A stretch of 64,000 nucleotides of DNA, taken from Streptococcus oralis subsp. tigurinus AZ_3a. Lineage in GTDB: Bacteria > Bacillota > Bacilli > Lactobacillales > Streptococcaceae. How positions within the stretch are numbered: the stretch's first letter is position 1; every line of letters begins with the position of its first letter. A program made the translations under genes and the position numbers. Of this stretch, positions 9,269-19,908 are shown piece by piece. The notes under the pieces are model-generated. The model worked only from the letters and a program-made list of their open reading frames with translations, ran no database searches and was not told the DNA's origin. The stretch spans positions 62,001 to 126,000 of the forward strand of contig AORU01000006.1 in assembly GCA_000344275.1 (NCBI GenBank), given 5' to 3'.

Positions 9269-10330
9269 ATGTTAATTTTTCCGCTTATCAATGACACATC
9301 GCGAAAAATCATCCATATTGACATGGATGCCTTTTTTGCTTCTGTGGAAATCAGAGATAATCCTAAGTTAAAGGGTAAACCTGTCATCATTGGGAGCGAT
9401 CCCAGACAAACAGGTGGTCGAGGAGTCGTTTCTACCTGTAGCTATGAGGCACGAGCTTTTGGTGTTCATTCAGCCATGAGTTCTAAGGAAGCTTATGAAC
9501 GTTGTCCTCAAGCTGTTTTTATCTCAGGAAATTATGAAAAATACAAGACTGTGGGACTTGAGATTCGAGCTATTTTTAAACGCTACACTGATTTGATTGA
9601 ACCTATGAGTATTGACGAGGCTTACTTGGATGTGACGGAAAATAAACTCGGTATCAAGTCAGCCGTCAAAATAGCCCGCCTCATCCAACAAGATATCTGG
9701 CAGGAGCTACACCTGACAGCTTCTGCTGGTGTTTCTTATAACAAATTTTTAGCTAAAATGGCTAGTGACTATCAAAAGCCACATGGTTTGACAGTTATCC
9801 TCCCAGATCAGGCTCAAGACTTTCTCAAACAAATGGACATTGCTAAATTTCACGGTGTGGGCAAAAAAACAGTTGAACGGCTTCATGAAATGAGCATTTA
9901 TACTGGTGAAGACTTATTGGCCGTCTCAGAAGTCACTTTAATCGATCGGTTCGGCAGACTCGGTTTTGACCTTTATCGAAAGGCAAGGGGCATTCATAAC
10001 TCACCGGTCAAGTCCGATCGCATTCGCAAGTCCATTGGCAAGGAAAAAACCTACGGAAAAATCCTGCAAGTAGAAGAAGACATCAAAAAAGAGCTGACTC
10101 TTCTCTCAGAAAAGGTAGCTCACAATCTCAGCACGCAGGACAAAGCTGGAAAAATCATTATCCTTAAAATACGATATGCTGACTTCTCTACTCTAACTAG
10201 ACGAAAAAGCCTCCCACAAGCGACACAGGACGCTATTCAGATTTCTCAAACTGCCCTTCAACTCTACGAAGAACTAGCTGAAAAAGAAAAAGGCATCCGT
10301 TTACTAGGAGTCACAGTAACAGGATTTTAA
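9269..10330 (+). CDS. dinB: DNA polymerase IV (Y-family)
   Basis: A 353-residue translesion polymerase. The palm motif [12 protein letters not shown] holds metal ligand D18, and SIDEAYLD holds D116 and catalytic E117. The thumb HhH region ([12 protein letters not shown]) and the little finger domain with RKSIGKEKT follow. It copies damaged templates with low fidelity. The start at 9269 has TAGGAG upstream. It probably shares a transcript with the preceding membrane protein and ends at a bidirectional terminator. Confidence 0.97.
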   Translation: MLIFPLINDTSRKIIHIDMDAFFASVEIRDNPKLKGKPVIIGSDPRQTGGRGVVSTCSYEARAFGVHSAMSSKEAYERCPQAVFISGNYEKYKTVGLEIRAIFKRYTDLIEPMSIDEAYLDVTENKLGIKSAVKIARLIQQDIWQELHLTASAGVSYNKFLAKMASDYQKPHGLTVILPDQAQDFLKQMDIAKFHGVGKKTVERLHEMSIYTGEDLLAVSEVTLIDRFGRLGFDLYRKARGIHNSPVKSDRIRKSIGKEKTYGKILQVEEDIKKELTLLSEKVAHNLSTQDKAGKIIILKIRYADFSTLTRRKSLPQATQDAIQISQTALQLYEELAEKEKGIRLLGVTVTGF

Positions 10331-10362
10331 AAAGCTTGAAGGAAGATTCCCTCAAGCTTTTT
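10329..10362 (+). terminator. Bidirectional terminator between dinB and uppP
   Basis: Perfect 11-base stem AAAAAGCTTGA / TCAAGCTTTTT with a 12-base loop. It provides T runs on both strands for the converging genes. Confidence 0.85.
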
Positions 10363-10363
10363 C

Positions 10364-11209
10364 TTATACAAATAAACGCACAAAACTATAGAGCAACAAG
10401 ACACTACCGAGTACGATACGGTATTTACCAAAGAGGGTAAAGTCGTGCTTCTTCACATAGCCAGTCAAGAAGCGAATAGCAACCATGCTGACCGCGAAGG
10501 CAACACCCATAGCAACCAAAAGCAGGAATAGTTGTCCAAAACTCAAAAGTTGACCTGCTTTTATAAATTTAAAAATCTTTAAAGCACTAGCCCCAAACAT
10601 AACAGGAATTCCGAGGTAGAAGGTAAACTCTGTTACGACAGAGCGACTTGTTCCATTCAACAAACCACCAACAATCGTCGCACCTGAACGGCTCGTTCCA
10701 GGAAAGAGGGCGAGAACTTGGAAGAGCCCAATGTAAAGGGCTGTTTTATAAGGTAACTTGTCTAGCTCTGTTACTGTTGGTTCAATGGCTTGCGCCTTAT
10801 TTCGTTTTTCAAGATAGATAAAGGCAACACCATAGATAATCAACATAATCGCAACTGAAACCATGTTATGGAAGTTGGCATCAAACCAATCATCTAGTTT
10901 AAAAACCAATAGCAAAGGCAAGGTCGCAACCAAGACTTTTGACCACAATTGCCAGGTTCTACGAACCTCAACCTTAGTTTTACCAGGTTTGAAAGGATTA
11001 AGCTTGTTAAAGTAAATGACCATAACCGCTAAGATAGCGCCGAGCTGAATGACAACATTAAACATGGACATGAAGGCTTCATTTTGGTCCTTGTATTGTA
11101 CAAATTCTTCAACCAAGATCAAGTGACCAGTACTTGAAATGGGCAACCATTCTGTAATTCCTTCAACAATCCCAAAAAAGATCGACTTCAAAATTTCAAT
11201 AAGATACAT
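10364..11209 (-). CDS. uppP: Undecaprenyl-diphosphatase UppP (BacA)
   Basis: A 281-residue membrane enzyme that dephosphorylates undecaprenyl pyrophosphate to recycle the lipid carrier for cell-wall synthesis; its activity also gives bacitracin tolerance. The two family motifs are present: [14 protein letters not shown] (16-29) and PGTSRSGAT (170-178). About eight transmembrane segments are visible. The start at 11209 has AAGGAG seven bases upstream. It is probably transcribed alone. Confidence 0.97.
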   Translation of the reverse strand: MYLIEILKSIFFGIVEGITEWLPISSTGHLILVEEFVQYKDQNEAFMSMFNVVIQLGAILAVMVIYFNKLNPFKPGKTKVEVRRTWQLWSKVLVATLPLLLVFKLDDWFDANFHNMVSVAIMLIIYGVAFIYLEKRNKAQAIEPTVTELDKLPYKTALYIGLFQVLALFPGTSRSGATIVGGLLNGTSRSVVTEFTFYLGIPVMFGASALKIFKFIKAGQLLSFGQLFLLLVAMGVAFAVSMVAIRFLTGYVKKHDFTLFGKYRIVLGSVLLLYSFVRLFV

Positions 11210-11268
11210 GTATTACTCCTTTTTCTGTCCTCTATTATAGCATAATTTCGGATTCTGCGATAGATTTT

Positions 11269-13161
11269 TTAGAAAGCACCGATGCTACCACCGCCTCCGC
11301 CTCCTGAGAATCCTCCACCTGAAGAACCACTTCCAGAAGAGACGGAGTAATTGCTTGCTGTATTTGCGACCGCTGCATAGTATTTCATCTGTCCAGTATA
11401 GGTATGAAGTTGCGCATACCAGCCATAGACAATGTAACTGTCCAAGTCTGGATTCTCAAGATGGATTTGCCGAACTTTCATTAATTGGCTGACCTTCTTG
11501 GCATAACCAAAAATAGTCGCATAGACCAGAAGGCGATTCCAAAGGACGATACTCTCCAACTCAGCCTTGTCTAGACGGGCGATATTGCGAAGCATGTTTT
11601 CAAAACTCTTCCAGTGATAGTAAACCTCTGCCCCTTCATCTGTCAAGACGCCATTATCATAATACCCGTATGTTACAACATAAATTAGCACTAAAATAAT
11701 GGAAGCAAGTAATCCCAAAAAGAGGAGGTAGAACGAAACAAAACCATACGTATTCCAACTACAGTAGAAGAATAGCCAGCTCCCTACGGCTGAACAAATT
11801 AATCCAATCCACATAGCCAGAGATAGTTTCTTCTCACCCGTACTCAAAGGACGGTAATAATTTGGAATACGCAACGCATGCACCTTGTCTTTGACGCGCT
11901 TTTCAATGTTAGAGATGCGTCTATCAAACGAACGTTTCAGCTGCTTTCCTATCTCCTGAACCTGCTTTGCATCCTTTTTAGAAACTCCACGATAAATACT
12001 TGGTGAAACCTGATAATCTGAAAACAGATCCGAAATTGCTAACTCTTTCTTATCTGAAAAGCAAAGTGTCAGACATTCCTTCTCAAAATTTGCCAATCCA
12101 CTTTCATTTATGATTTTAAGAATTGGTTCTTTTTCCCCTTTCTTAATAGCCAAATGCCCTCTATCTACTAGATCCAGCAAAGTAGCCTGAATGACTCGTT
12201 CAAATGTAAAACGACCAAATCCTTTTGCTCCCGGTTTCATTTCGCTCAGTGATAATGAATATACACTCTCTGCTAAAACCATTGGTGGCCAATCCATAGG
12301 TGGCTCATAGAGACGATGGTTCTTAGCAAATTTCTTCTTAGGACTAATTTCTTTTTTGAAACGTTTATAAAAGATTAAACCGACAAACAGAAGAGCCGTC
12401 AAAACAATTGGAATAAACCACATCATCACGATCTTGTCCGAAGCTTTTTCACTTGCTATTTCAAGCTCAGCTCTTTTAAACCAAATGAGGTTATCAGATA
12501 CCAAGCCTTGATCTGGAGCTTCTGAGAAAGCACTTCTCGGCCAGTAAGCATGTAGTTCCACCTGACGATTTCTCGGAAGATCTTTCATCTTGACCTGGTA
12601 GAAATCATTTACCTTTTTGACACTAGCTTCCTTAAAGAGTTTTCCTGTATGGAAATAGAGTTTTTCTGCTGGATTTTCAGAGCTGACCTTGAACTCAAAC
12701 TCTTTAATATCTCCAGAACTATCTGTCAAGGGTTGCCAATTTAACTCCGCTATATCCCTGTATAAGAAGAGAAGATTTGATAGTTTCCAGGTAACCGTCA
12801 CCCGAACAGTATCTCCAGCATATCCAGCATTGTAAATTTTTACCTTATAGCCATCCTCTTCCTCCATAGTATAAAAGGAAACATTTTGAATAATTTGCCC
12901 ATTTTTCGACACCTGAACGGTCGGGTCGGGATCAATGTCAAATCCTTCTGGCATTTTCCCAGCTTTTCCCAGTCCAACTAGCTGACCATTATAATCATCT
13001 CCAAAACGGTAGGTGATTGTTTCCTTAAAAATTGCAGTATTATCTGCATGAATATTCAAATCACCCTGATAGGATAAGATATCAAAGTCTACTGCAAAAA
13101 CTAAGCTCGGTACAAATAATAAACAAGCAAATACCAAAGTCACCAGCCATCTTTTTTTCAT
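11269..13161 (-). CDS. DUF2207-family exported membrane protein
   Basis: A 630-residue protein with a signal peptide (cleavage likely after FVPSLVFA). An extracellular beta-rich DUF2207 region spans about 25-240, with one transmembrane segment near 245-265. A cytoplasmic domain is followed by two transmembrane segments near 445-500, and the Gly/Ser-rich tail contains GSGSSGGGFSGGGGGG. This architecture is common in Firmicutes and its function is not established. The start follows GAAAGGG. It lies between uppP and a divergent ABC importer and seems to be its own unit. Confidence 0.85.
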   Translation of the reverse strand: MKKRWLVTLVFACLLFVPSLVFAVDFDILSYQGDLNIHADNTAIFKETITYRFGDDYNGQLVGLGKAGKMPEGFDIDPDPTVQVSKNGQIIQNVSFYTMEEEDGYKVKIYNAGYAGDTVRVTVTWKLSNLLFLYRDIAELNWQPLTDSSGDIKEFEFKVSSENPAEKLYFHTGKLFKEASVKKVNDFYQVKMKDLPRNRQVELHAYWPRSAFSEAPDQGLVSDNLIWFKRAELEIASEKASDKIVMMWFIPIVLTALLFVGLIFYKRFKKEISPKKKFAKNHRLYEPPMDWPPMVLAESVYSLSLSEMKPGAKGFGRFTFERVIQATLLDLVDRGHLAIKKGEKEPILKIINESGLANFEKECLTLCFSDKKELAISDLFSDYQVSPSIYRGVSKKDAKQVQEIGKQLKRSFDRRISNIEKRVKDKVHALRIPNYYRPLSTGEKKLSLAMWIGLICSAVGSWLFFYCSWNTYGFVSFYLLFLGLLASIILVLIYVVTYGYYDNGVLTDEGAEVYYHWKSFENMLRNIARLDKAELESIVLWNRLLVYATIFGYAKKVSQLMKVRQIHLENPDLDSYIVYGWYAQLHTYTGQMKYYAAVANTASNYSVSSGSGSSGGGFSGGGGGGSIGAF

Positions 13162-13224
13162 AATTAATTCCCTTTCAATCTTTTCACCATTATATCATTT
13201 TTTATAAGTAAAGGCTTACTTGTA

Positions 13225-13253
13225 TTGAAAATCTCACCATTTTTAGATACAAT
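13225..13253 (+). promoter_or_regulatory. Promoter of the amino-acid ABC importer
   Basis: TTGAAA (13225-13230) and TACAAT (13248-13253) are spaced by 17 bases, about 40 bases before the start codon. Confidence 0.75.
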
Positions 13254-13291
13254 AGAGAGAAGTCATTTTTAGACTAGAAATAGGAGAAAAC

Positions 13292-14860
13292 ATGAAAAAA
13301 TTATGCTTATCTATCCTTGCTAGCCTAGCCCTTACCTTAGGACTAGTTAGCCAAGTCCAAGCCGACGAATATTTACGCATCGGGATGGAGGCAGCTTACG
13401 CTCCCTTCAACTGGACTCAAGACGACGATAGTAACGGCGCCGTCAAAATCGACGGTACCAACCAATATGCCAACGGCTACGATGTTCAAATTGCTAAAAA
13501 GATTGCCAAAGACTTAGGCAAGGAACCTTTGGTCGTAAAAACCAAATGGGAAGGACTTGTTCCAGCCCTTACTTCTGGCAAAATTGATATGATCATTGCC
13601 GGTATGAGCCCAACTGCTGAACGCAAACAAGAAATTGCTTTTTCAAGCAGTTACTATACTAGCGAACCGGTTCTATTGGTAAAAAAGGACTCTGCCTATG
13701 CGAATGCCAACTCTTTGGAAGACTTTAGCGGAGCAAAAATCACGTCTCAACAAGGTGTTTACCTTTATGATTTGATTTCTCAAATTCCAGGTGCCAAAAA
13801 AGAAACAGCTATGGGTGACTTCGCCCAAATGCGTCAAGCTCTGGAGGCCGGTGTTATAGATTCCTATGTTTCGGAACGCCCTGAAGCACTAACTGCTGAA
13901 GCCGCTAACTCTAAGTTCAAGATGGTCCAAGTAGAACCTGGTTTCAAAACTGGAGAAGAAGATACAGCTATCGCCATTGGACTTCGTAAAGATGACGGCC
14001 GTATCAGCCAAATCAATGCTAGTATTGAAACCATCTCTAAGGATGAGCAAGTAGCCCTCATGGATCGTATGATTCAGGAGCAACCTGCCGAAGCCACAAC
14101 AACTGAAGAAAGTAGCAGTAATTTCTTCAACCAAGTTGCTAAAATTCTTTCTGAAAACTGGCAACAGCTATTGCGTGGTGCTGGTATCACACTCTTAATC
14201 TCAATCATCGGAACTATCGTAGGTCTCATTATCGGTCTTGCCATTGGTGTCTTCCGTACGGCTCCTCTCTCGGAAAACAAAGCCATTTACAGCCTACAAA
14301 AACTAGTCGGTTGGATTCTCAATGTCTATATTGAAATCTTCCGTGGTACACCGATGATTGTTCAATCCATGGTTATCTACTATGGGACTGCTCAAGCTTT
14401 CGGTATCAATCTAGACCGTACACTGGCTGCTATCTTTATCGTCTCAATCAACACGGGTGCCTATATGACAGAAATCGTTCGTGGTGGTATTCTAGCAGTC
14501 GACAAGGGACAGTTCGAAGCTGCAACCGCTCTTGGTATGACCCACAATCAAACCATGCGTAAGATTGTCCTTCCTCAGGTTGTCCGTAATATTCTACCTG
14601 CTACTGGTAATGAGTTTGTCATCAATATCAAAGATACCTCTGTATTGAACGTTATTTCAGTTGTCGAGCTTTATTTCTCAGGAAATACTGTAGCGACTCA
14701 AACCTATCAATACTTCCAGACCTTTACCATCATTGCAGTGATTTACTTTGTCCTCACCTTCACTGTGACCCGTGTCCTACGTTTTATCGAACGCTATATG
14801 GACATGGACACTTACACTACAGGTGCTAACCAAATGCAAACGGGGGATTTGAAAAAATGA
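13292..14860 (+). CDS. Polar amino-acid ABC importer, fused substrate-binding protein and permease
   Basis: A 522-residue fusion. A signal peptide (1-24, ending QVQADE) precedes a PBP2 substrate-binding domain (about 27-262; [22 protein letters not shown]). A short Thr/Ser/Glu linker leads to a HisM-type permease domain (about 285-505) with the EAA loop [21 protein letters not shown]. The receptor is therefore tethered to the membrane, as in GlnP-type systems of lactic acid bacteria. It overlaps the ATPase gene by four bases (ATGA). Likely substrates are glutamine, glutamate, arginine or a related amino acid; the sequence does not decide which. Confidence 0.92.
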   Translation: MKKLCLSILASLALTLGLVSQVQADEYLRIGMEAAYAPFNWTQDDDSNGAVKIDGTNQYANGYDVQIAKKIAKDLGKEPLVVKTKWEGLVPALTSGKIDMIIAGMSPTAERKQEIAFSSSYYTSEPVLLVKKDSAYANANSLEDFSGAKITSQQGVYLYDLISQIPGAKKETAMGDFAQMRQALEAGVIDSYVSERPEALTAEAANSKFKMVQVEPGFKTGEEDTAIAIGLRKDDGRISQINASIETISKDEQVALMDRMIQEQPAEATTTEESSSNFFNQVAKILSENWQQLLRGAGITLLISIIGTIVGLIIGLAIGVFRTAPLSENKAIYSLQKLVGWILNVYIEIFRGTPMIVQSMVIYYGTAQAFGINLDRTLAAIFIVSINTGAYMTEIVRGGILAVDKGQFEAATALGMTHNQTMRKIVLPQVVRNILPATGNEFVINIKDTSVLNVISVVELYFSGNTVATQTYQYFQTFTIIAVIYFVLTFTVTRVLRFIERYMDMDTYTTGANQMQTGDLKK

Positions 14861-15597
14861 CACAACCAATCCTTGAAATCAAACACCTAAAAAAATCCTA
14901 TGGACAAAATGAAGTGCTAAAAGACATTTCTCTCACCGTCCATAAAGGAGAGGTTATTTCCATCATCGGAAGCTCGGGAAGCGGAAAATCAACCTTCCTT
15001 CGTTCGATTAATTTACTAGAAACACCTACAGGAGGAGAGATTCTCTATCGCGGAGAAAATGTCCTGGAAAAAGGCTATAACCTCACCCATTATCGTGAAA
15101 AGCTCGGTATGGTTTTCCAATCTTTCAATCTCTTTGAAAATCTGAATGTCCTCGAAAATACCATCGTCGCCCAAACGACAGTACTCAAACGTGACCACTC
15201 TGAAGCTGAAAAAATTGCCAAAGAGAATCTTGAAAAAGTTGGTATGGGAGAACGTTACTGGCAAGCCAAGCCGAAGCAACTTTCAGGTGGACAAAAGCAA
15301 CGTGTAGCTATCGCTCGTGCACTCTCTATGAATCCTGAAGCCATTCTCTTCGACGAACCAACATCTGCCCTTGACCCCGAAATGGTCGGAGAAGTCCTCA
15401 AAATTATGCAGGATTTGGCTCAAGAAGGCTTGACCATGATTGTTGTAACCCACGAAATGGAATTTGCTCGCGACGTCTCCCATCGTGTCATCTTCATGGA
15501 CAAGGGAATCGTTGCTGAAGAAGGCAAGCCAGAAGACCTCTTCACGAACCCTAAAGAAGAACGGACAAAAGAATTCCTTCAGCGTTATCTCAGTTAA
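14857..15597 (+). CDS. Polar amino-acid ABC importer, ATP-binding protein
   Basis: A 246-residue ATPase of the GlnQ/HisP group. Walker A is GSSGSGKST, the signature [15 protein letters not shown], Walker [15 protein letters not shown] and the H-loop VVTHEM. It powers the fused receptor-permease encoded just upstream, with which it overlaps by ATGA, so translation is coupled. The unit ends at a clear terminator at 15603-15632. Confidence 0.95.
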   Translation: MTQPILEIKHLKKSYGQNEVLKDISLTVHKGEVISIIGSSGSGKSTFLRSINLLETPTGGEILYRGENVLEKGYNLTHYREKLGMVFQSFNLFENLNVLENTIVAQTTVLKRDHSEAEKIAKENLEKVGMGERYWQAKPKQLSGGQKQRVAIARALSMNPEAILFDEPTSALDPEMVGEVLKIMQDLAQEGLTMIVVTHEMEFARDVSHRVIFMDKGIVAEEGKPEDLFTNPKEERTKEFLQRYLS

Positions 15598-15602
15598 TAA
15601 AT

Positions 15603-15632
15603 AAAGACTGCATACAGAATGCAGTCTTTTTA
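15603..15632 (+). terminator. Terminator of the amino-acid importer operon
   Basis: Stem AAAGACTGCAT / ATGCAGTCTTT with a five-base loop followed by TTTTTAG on the plus strand. Confidence 0.85.
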
Positions 15633-15644
15633 GTTTGTAATTGT

Positions 15645-15679
15645 AAAGAAAAGGCAGACTCGATTCAGGAATCTGCCTG
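15645..15679 (-). terminator. Terminator of the small HTH gene
   Basis: Minus strand stem AGGCAGA / TCTGCCT followed by TTTTCTTT, 12 bases after the stop codon. Confidence 0.6.
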
Positions 15680-15689
15680 TAACCACAGT

Positions 15690-15905
15690 TCAATCTGCAA
15701 ATTTTTCATGATTTTTTTCATAGAAATCGATTAAACTAAGAGCTGTTTCAAATGAAATATTTTTAACTTTTGCGCGTCCTTGTGCTAGAGCAATGATAGA
15801 CATTTCACGCGCATTCGTTTCTTTAGAGATACGGTAACCTGTGATCTTCTTATCACGAACCCAGCCAACAACTGCTTCTACCTTTTCAAAGTTTGACTTA
15901 ACCAT
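15690..15905 (-). CDS. Small helix-turn-helix protein
   Basis: A 71-residue protein. Residues 20-62 follow the layout of a small HTH: YRISKETNAREMSIIALAQG, then a basic VKN turn and a Leu-rich helix (FETALSLIDFYEKN). It is probably a DNA-binding regulator, though phage-repressor-like specificity cannot be deduced. The start at 15905 has AGGAG upstream, and a good promoter (TTGACA at 15962-15967, TACAAT at 15939-15944, 17 bases apart) drives it as a single gene. The target is unknown. Confidence 0.7.
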   Translation of the reverse strand: MVKSNFEKVEAVVGWVRDKKITGYRISKETNAREMSIIALAQGRAKVKNISFETALSLIDFYEKNHEKFAD

Positions 15906-15938
15906 GTTCTTCTCCTGAATTATTCTTTACAATTCTTA

Positions 15939-15967
15939 ATTGTATACGTTTTTATTTCATCTGTCAA
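15939..15967 (-). promoter_or_regulatory. Promoter of the small HTH gene
   Basis: Minus strand TTGACA (15962-15967), 17-base spacer, TACAAT (15939-15944), about 35 bases before the start codon. Confidence 0.75.
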
Positions 15968-16011
15968 TAAAAAAACATATATTCGTCACAACTATATTAT
16001 TCTGCATATTT

Positions 16012-16908
16012 TCATTTAGCTTTTAAAGCCGATAATATATGAGTTCTTATATCCTCAACTCCATTAGGATTTGCCGGTAGGAAGATTGTATTATTACCTT
16101 CTTTTTCTGCAAAATTATTCAATGTATCTAAATACTGGTTCGTTAATAGGATAGACATGATTTGTTCTTCAGTCAGCTCAACATTAGCTCCCTTTAACTC
16201 TTTGATAGAATCAGCCAGTCCGTCAACAATCGCTTTACGCTGTTCTGCAATCCCTACACCATGTAGGCGATCTTTTTCTGCTTCTGCTTCTGCTGCGGTC
16301 ACGATCTTAATCTTATCTGCTTCAGCAAGTTCTTGCGCTGCAACTCTCTTACGTTGAGCTGCATTGATTTCATTCATTGATTGTTTTACTTCAGCATCAG
16401 GTTCAACCTTAGTAATCAGCGTTTTGACAATGATATACCCATACGTAGACATTTCTTCTGCCACTTGTTTTTGAACTTCTAAGGCGATTTCATCCTTCTT
16501 CTCAAACAACTCATCTAGGGTTAACTTTGGTACAGATGAGCGCAAAGCATCTTCAATATAGGATTTGATTTGGGCTTCTGGACGCATCAATTTATAATAG
16601 GCATCTGTGACATTGTTTTCATTCACTCGATACTGAGTTGCCACATTCATCGTTACAAATACATTATCTTGCGTCTTTGTCTCTACAACGATTTCACTCT
16701 GCAACAAGCGTAGTTGTACTCTTGCCGCAATTCTATCAATCCCAAAGGGAGCCCGCAAATGAATACCACTATTGCTCAACTTTTGGTATTTACCAAAGCG
16801 TTCTATAATAGCGACAGATTGTTGTCGTACCACATATACAGAACTAATCGTAATCACTGATGCAATCACCACTAAAATCAATACAACAAGTAAAATTTGT
16901 AAAACCAT
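16012..16908 (-). CDS. SPFH (stomatin/prohibitin) family membrane-anchored protein
   Basis: A 298-residue slipin-type protein with one N-terminal transmembrane anchor (about 4-26), the SPFH domain (FGKYQKLSNSGIHLRAPFG onward, to about 190) and an Ala/Glu-rich coiled coil (AAEAEAEKDRLHG). Such proteins form oligomers at membrane microdomains and often assist proteases or membrane quality control. No NfeD or FtsH partner gene adjoins it. The start follows GGGGGAG. It seems to be transcribed alone. Confidence 0.9.
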   Translation of the reverse strand: MVLQILLVVLILVVIASVITISSVYVVRQQSVAIIERFGKYQKLSNSGIHLRAPFGIDRIAARVQLRLLQSEIVVETKTQDNVFVTMNVATQYRVNENNVTDAYYKLMRPEAQIKSYIEDALRSSVPKLTLDELFEKKDEIALEVQKQVAEEMSTYGYIIVKTLITKVEPDAEVKQSMNEINAAQRKRVAAQELAEADKIKIVTAAEAEAEKDRLHGVGIAEQRKAIVDGLADSIKELKGANVELTEEQIMSILLTNQYLDTLNNFAEKEGNNTIFLPANPNGVEDIRTHILSALKAK

Positions 16909-16990
16909 GGGAATCTCCCCCTTTCATCACCCTCATTATAACACCATCGTTATCATTACGCAAATAATATGATAATAATTTTATTTTAGT

Positions 16991-18241
16991 TTAAACTAGC
17001 ATATTATACAGTGTTTCATTTCCATTCAAATTAATATAAGACGGGTCAAACTTTTCCATTCGATGAATCAATCCAGCATAATCATGCTTATTGGCAAGAG
17101 CAATCCCAATCAATACAGGACCCGTCCCCTTACTTGCTCGTTTGATATATTCAAAACGAGTGATGTCATCATTTGGCCCCAAAATGTCATTTACAAACTC
17201 TCGTAGAGCTCCAGGACGCTGTGGGAAATTCACTACAAAGTAATGCTTGATTCCATCGTAAATCAAGGCACGTTCTTCCATCTCTGGCATACGGTTGATA
17301 TCGTTATTTCCCCCAGAAATGATACAACAAATCGTCTTTCCTTTGATATAGTCTGATAAAACTTCCAAGGCTGCAACACTAGCAGCCCCAGCTGGTTCTG
17401 CTACAATTCCTTGCTTGGAATAAAGATCAATCAAGGTTTCAGAAATCAATCCCTCGTCCACCCCAATCAGCGTTTCAACATTCTGACGGGTCGCTTCATA
17501 GGTCAACTGTCCAACCTTCTGTACAGCTATCCCATCAGCAAACTTATCAATCTCTTTGAGTTTAACTGGACCTCCCGCCTCAAAGGCAGCCTTCATAGAG
17601 CGAGCACCATTGGCTTCTACACCAATTACTTCGATAGCGGGATTGGTTTCTTTGATATAGGTCGAAACACCGGCAATCAATCCACCACCGCCTACTGGCA
17701 CGAGTACTGTATCAAAATCAATAGACTCTTTACGGGCTTCTTCAAGAATTTCATAAGCGACAGTCCCTTGACCTGCTTGGACATGAGTATCATCAAAAGG
17801 ATCAATGAAGGTACGGTTTTCCGACAGTGTAAATTCTTGAGCTGCTTTAGCTGAGGCATCAAAGGTATCTCCAACTAACTTGATTGTCACAAAATCACCA
17901 CCAAAAAAGCGAACCTGTCCAATCTTTTGTTGCGGTGTTGTGATGGGCATAAAGATGGTTGCAGGAATCTTCATCTCATTACAAGTATAGGCGACACCTT
18001 GGGCGTGATTTCCTGCAGAGGCACAGACTACACCACGCTCACGTTCTTCTTTTGATAGTTGAGAAATGGCATAATAGGCTCCGCGAATCTTAAAGGAACG
18101 AACACGCTGGGCATTTTCCTTCTTCAAATAAATCTTAGCACCATACTTCTCCGATAAATAATGATCATAATCAAGCGGAGTATTGACTACTACACCACTC
18201 AATACTTTGTGGGCTTTCACCACGTCTTTTGCACTTAGCAT
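16991..18241 (-). CDS. ilvA: Threonine dehydratase (biosynthetic)
   Basis: A 416-residue PLP enzyme that makes 2-oxobutanoate from threonine, the first step to isoleucine. K51 in RSFKIRGAYY should bind PLP, and a glycine-rich phosphate loop (GGGGLIAG) follows. The C-terminal part has one ACT-like regulatory region beginning FVVNFPQRPGALREF, giving the short form common in Firmicutes. It lies downstream of ilvC but behind a terminator, so it is expressed by read-through or from its own promoter. The start at 18241 has AGGAGGAG upstream. Confidence 0.95.
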   Translation of the reverse strand: MLSAKDVVKAHKVLSGVVVNTPLDYDHYLSEKYGAKIYLKKENAQRVRSFKIRGAYYAISQLSKEERERGVVCASAGNHAQGVAYTCNEMKIPATIFMPITTPQQKIGQVRFFGGDFVTIKLVGDTFDASAKAAQEFTLSENRTFIDPFDDTHVQAGQGTVAYEILEEARKESIDFDTVLVPVGGGGLIAGVSTYIKETNPAIEVIGVEANGARSMKAAFEAGGPVKLKEIDKFADGIAVQKVGQLTYEATRQNVETLIGVDEGLISETLIDLYSKQGIVAEPAGAASVAALEVLSDYIKGKTICCIISGGNNDINRMPEMEERALIYDGIKHYFVVNFPQRPGALREFVNDILGPNDDITRFEYIKRASKGTGPVLIGIALANKHDYAGLIHRMEKFDPSYINLNGNETLYNMLV

Positions 18242-18267
18242 TGTCTCCTCCTCAAATACTGTTTAAG

Positions 18268-18299
18268 ATAAAAAGCGAGTTAGGTACCCCCAACTCGCC
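18268..18299 (-). terminator. Terminator between ilvC and ilvA
   Basis: Minus strand stem GCGAGTT / AACTCGC around a GGGGGTACCT loop, followed by TTTTTATC. It partly uncouples ilvA from the ilvBNC transcript. Confidence 0.75.
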
Positions 18300-18319
18300 T
18301 TCTGTTTTCTTCACAAGAA

Positions 18320-19372
<1,053 letters not shown>

Positions 19373-19407
19373 TTATAGGCTGGTTTAACAAATTTATGCT
19401 GGATTTT

Positions 19408-19432
19408 ATACTCATTGAAAATCTAAGAGTAT
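19408..19432. repeat. Short inverted repeat resembling the end of a BOX element
   Basis: ATACTC / GAGTAT flank a 13-base segment whose minus strand reads close to TTTTCAATGAGTAT, like the boxC end of streptococcal BOX elements. It abuts the ilvN stop codon. It may be a BOX remnant or a weak processing hairpin. Confidence 0.4.
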
Positions 19433-19908
19433 TAGTCGCGGGTAAATCCAGTTGCACCCGTACGAGCGATATTTTTAATACCATATGGTCGAATCACTCG
19501 TAATAAAGCTTCACTCTTTTCAGCATTTCCCGTCATCTGGATGGTGATTGAGCTTGGAGCCACATCTACTACCGTTGCACGGAAAGGTTGGATAATGGCC
19601 AAGATTTCTGCACGCTTTTCAGCAGGAGCAGATACTTTTACCAAGATAACTTCTCTTTCCAAGTGTGGTTTATCTGTGATATCTCGAATGCGAATCACAT
19701 CAATCTGACGATTCAGTTGTTTAATGATTTGCTCTACTTCATCGTGTGAAGCTACATCGATAATGATGGTAATCCGTGATACATCAGGATTCTCTGTCGC
19801 ACCAACTGAGATACTCTCAATATTGACTTGACGACTTGAAAGGACACCTGTAAAACGATTGAGGACTCCTGAACGATTTTGTAGTTTTGCTGTTAACATT
19901 CTACGCAT
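19432..19908 (-). CDS. ilvN: Acetolactate synthase small (regulatory) subunit
   Basis: A 158-residue protein with an N-terminal ACT domain (LTAKLQNRSGVLNRFTGVLS) and a C-terminal ALS_ss_C domain. It binds valine and confers feedback control on the catalytic subunit IlvB. Its start at 19908 overlaps the last eight bases of ilvB, so translation is coupled. It is a normal-length member of the family. Confidence 0.96.
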   Translation of the reverse strand: MRRMLTAKLQNRSGVLNRFTGVLSSRQVNIESISVGATENPDVSRITIIIDVASHDEVEQIIKQLNRQIDVIRIRDITDKPHLEREVILVKVSAPAEKRAEILAIIQPFRATVVDVAPSSITIQMTGNAEKSEALLRVIRPYGIKNIARTGATGFTRD

